Source: Saturnia japonica
Taxonomy: Eukaryota; Arthropoda; Insecta; Lepidoptera; Saturniidae
Direction of reading: 5' to 3'
Assembly: GCA_033032175.1 (NCBI GenBank)
Contig: CM065307.1
Location: 8,618,001-8,682,000 of the forward strand
DNA: 64,000 bases
Notes under the pieces: generated by a model
Database searches by the model: none
Told to the model about the DNA's origin: nothing
Seen by the model: the letters and a program-made list of their open reading frames with translations, nothing else
Translations under genes and position numbers: made by a program
In this document: one piece after another, positions 61,380 through 64,000 of the stretch
Position numbering within the stretch: position 1 is the stretch's first letter
How the letters are laid out: each line of letters opens with the position of its first letter

Positions 61380-61900
61380 AGTATAGCCGCATCCCGCTGT
61401 CTGTTTCTATGTACGCGATGGATTTTAATGAGGTTTTAACTGTCAGTTAGATATTTTTTACATTCCAATTAAGTTTTTGTCTAGTAGAGAAAATTCAATT
61501 ATTTTAATCATGTCGTCAAAAAATTATTTTCGGGCGCTTACATGGCTAACCCTGGCTAAACCTTATGAGATACATCAAAATAATGTTTTAAAGAATTCTT
61601 CAAAATTCATTTGTTCTTCAAAAAACCTAGAGTAAAGCCCGCGATGGCATGTATTTAACCTGACCCACAGTAACCTTTTTTATCTCCATCATAATAATTT
61701 AAAATATTACGTTAATTTCAAAGCTATTTTCTCCTATTCAGTATTAATCTTTATCCAGATAAGTTTGTTAGTTAACTTGGGCATTTAATGTAGATTAAAT
61801 TTGATCTTTACAGTTTTTCATTTAAATGAAGAGGTATCGTAGAAGATATCACGAATTCAAATTTACGCGCGATCTAAGAAATATACCCAGCGTTCTTTTT
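61380..61900 (-). mobile_element. Helitron-like element, minus-strand member of an inverted pair
   Basis: Reverse of 41040-41485 (AAACCTTATGAGATACATCA, TCATGTCGTCAAAAAATTAT, TAGAAGATATCACGAATTCA). The CTAG end is not preserved at its left side. Confidence 0.55.
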
Positions 61901-64000
61901 TAGCCCCTGGCTAATTGTATGCAATATCAGGAGCTGTTTGGCAGATGGCACAATTAATACTCTACTCTTTGACGAAGCCATTTTCAAAATAACACATACT
62001 TAATTTTCAGAGAATTTAAGGTATGTGCCATGTGCCTTTACGTGTTTGTGGTGTGAACTTGATTATATCAAATTGTGATTTTAAGTGATTATGTCAATAT
62101 AATTATGTTTCTGATGTTTATGTTGTTATGTCAATTTATATCTAAGGGCGGTTTGAATCAAATCCTTAAATCATATTAAATCGTTAAATCAGATTTAATT
62201 TGACAGTTGCATACATTTGGGCACAATGAAACTGAAATTAAGCTAAAACTGAATTGATTTTTTTGCTGCAAGCCAAAGTCATTTTGAATGTATTAATAGG
62301 GCAATTAAAATGTACCAAAAAGCTTGTTTAGTTTGCGTTAACATTAAAACCATGAAAATGAGGTCTAGATAGTCTAGATTGATTTCAGAGGTATAAGTCC
62401 ACCCTGCTGGATCCCGCAAATACTTGAATCCAACGAGACTAAGATTTAAATTATCTTGCGGGATTGCATTCCCTAATTATACTATTATTTAGTATGAAAT
62501 CGGTTTCGTGCTTTACGATAATACATGTATTTTTATATATAGATAATAATAACCTTTTATTCTCAATAAACGATCCAATATTAGACCTTCCTAAATAAAT
62601 AAGTAACGTCTTAGAAGTAACTGTTTTAAAGTAATAAAATTATACAAAAGATAATGAAAACTAATAAAATGTGGTAAAATTTAATCTATAGCTAGCCTTA
62701 TATGTTAATTAATAGCTTTGCAAGATTAATATAAAATTTATTCTGAAGGGTATTAAAAAAAACACATCTGTATTGTTGATAAGAAATATAATAATTATTA
62801 AAATAATAACTGTGTGTATTTAGGTACGTACGTAAGAAATTAGGTATACCTACTTTTTTGCCGTAACAAATGACTAAATAGAAATGACTTCAATAATTTT
62901 ATTCTTTGTGCCAACAACATGACATTATTTTAACCAAATTAACACAATTTGAAAAAGTTAGCCATCAATGATAGTAATGTGAAATCATTTTTACAAAAAA
63001 TTTTTTTATAAAAGAGCCAGTAAAATATATTCGCATTATTATCATTGATGATTAACGTCATCTTTCAACGTTTCCGTCGTCAACGATAATTTTCTTTTTT
63101 TATTTCATTAATATACATTTAATTCATCCGTAAGTGTCTATAACGTAACGTTACACAATTTCTTTCTTACCGTGCCAAAAGAAATTTCACTTCAATAACT
63201 ATATTCTTGTATACCTACAGATATTATTAAAATACATAATATACAATCACTCGCCTACCGTGAATTATCAACAAGGATTACAATAATTCTTCATCGGAAA
63301 TACTCGCGTCAAATTAAATTTCACACGAATGTGTAAAATGATCATCGTGCCTTATAATCGCATTAAACAATTACTAGTTGTCTTCCTTGAAAACGAGAAG
63401 TTCATAGAAACGCAATTCGTATAATGCATCAGTCAAGCGTTTGCAGGTTGTTTACAAAAGTAACATGTTTTTTTAATATTCCCTACGGGATTAATTTTAA
63501 CGTTTCCTTGTCTGATGGTTAATGTAATTATATTGCTAAATTTTGTCATGTGAAAGTTTTTACCATTCAAAACGTGTATACATATTATGTTATCGTATAT
63601 TTTTATACACAATAATTTACAGTTGTTTTATACAATAAACGTAAATTATTATTTTTTTAAAACATCATATCGCTACCAGTAATAAAGTACGGTTAAATTA
63701 CAGCACCGGCAAACTTAATGTGCCAATAACTTTGCGAGTTGAAACCACTGATTTATGTAATCGTGTTCAGAGTAACAGTTTGCAATACTCTTCCGTAGAA
63801 GGAGGGAGATACGAGTACCTAACATGTAAGTTTATTTTATAGCTTTTTATTTAATTAACTACCACGCTCTATTTAAAAATGTAGAATTTTTTTTAAAAAA
63901 TGTGATTGTGGTAAGTATTTATTATTTTTATTAGTAACCGAACAAAGATAGCTTTGTTTCTCATTTAATAAGAAAATTATAATTCTTACCTATAAGCTTT
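61900..64000. other. AT-rich intergenic sequence, nothing recognised
   Basis: No open frame of note and no repeat family that recurs in the window. A GTAAGT near 63826 alone is not enough to call an exon. Confidence 0.4.

Noticed and set aside
63760..63830. Small exon ending ACAT|GTAAGT
   Set aside because: Only a donor-like word, with no convincing acceptor, frame or conserved peptide.
1..64000. CRISPR array, bacterial operons or viral genome
   Set aside because: No direct repeats with regular spacers, no dense ORFs and no viral gene sets were seen; the window is insect nuclear DNA.

Overview
This window is about 64 kb of AT-rich eukaryotic DNA, almost certainly from an insect nuclear genome and most likely a moth or butterfly (Lepidoptera). 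The grounds are split genes with GT-AG introns and a dense load of insect repeats: mariner/Tc1, hAT, CTAG-ended Helitron-like elements, tRNA-derived SINEs, and jockey- and RTE-type LINE remnants. The repeat sequences themselves look typically lepidopteran. There are no bacterial operons, no CRISPR array and no convincing rRNA or tRNA genes.

The one clear host gene is on the minus strand and covers most of the left 40 kb. Fourteen coding exons can be joined with exact splice sites and matching phases. They run from an ATG at 39661 to the last exon seen at 161, give 1717 coding bases (572 codons), and continue past the left edge. The protein looks like an insect member of the QRICH2 / DUF4795 family, a sperm-flagellum-associated protein in vertebrates. 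It has an N-terminal IGTPEVG block, a proline-rich linker, long coiled-coil stretches and a C-terminal block with a CxxC motif. Unusual points are a 24.4-kb first intron, a 13-nt coding part of exon 1, a 25-nt microexon and one GC-AG intron.

Layout: 1-15.2 kb holds exons 2-14 with transposons in the introns, including an apparently intact DD41D-type mariner at 922-2224. 15.2-39.6 kb is intron 1, filled with Helitron-like repeats, a 4-unit minisatellite, and a nested block (about 27-31.6 kb) in which a decayed hAT carries a decayed long-TIR mariner and a Helitron-like insert. A GC-rich island near 18.5-19.3 kb may be a promoter and first exon of an unrecognised plus-strand gene. 39.65-39.98 kb is the GC-rich promoter and 5' exon of the QRICH2-like gene. 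40-64 kb shows no host gene I can support: it holds MITEs, SINEs, Helitron-like repeats, a Tc1-like pseudogene at 52-53.5 kb and two copies of a jockey-like LINE tail.

No clearly new biological system was found. The best leads are the reconstructed gene, the two DD41D-spaced transposons of very different age, and the possible hidden plus-strand gene start.
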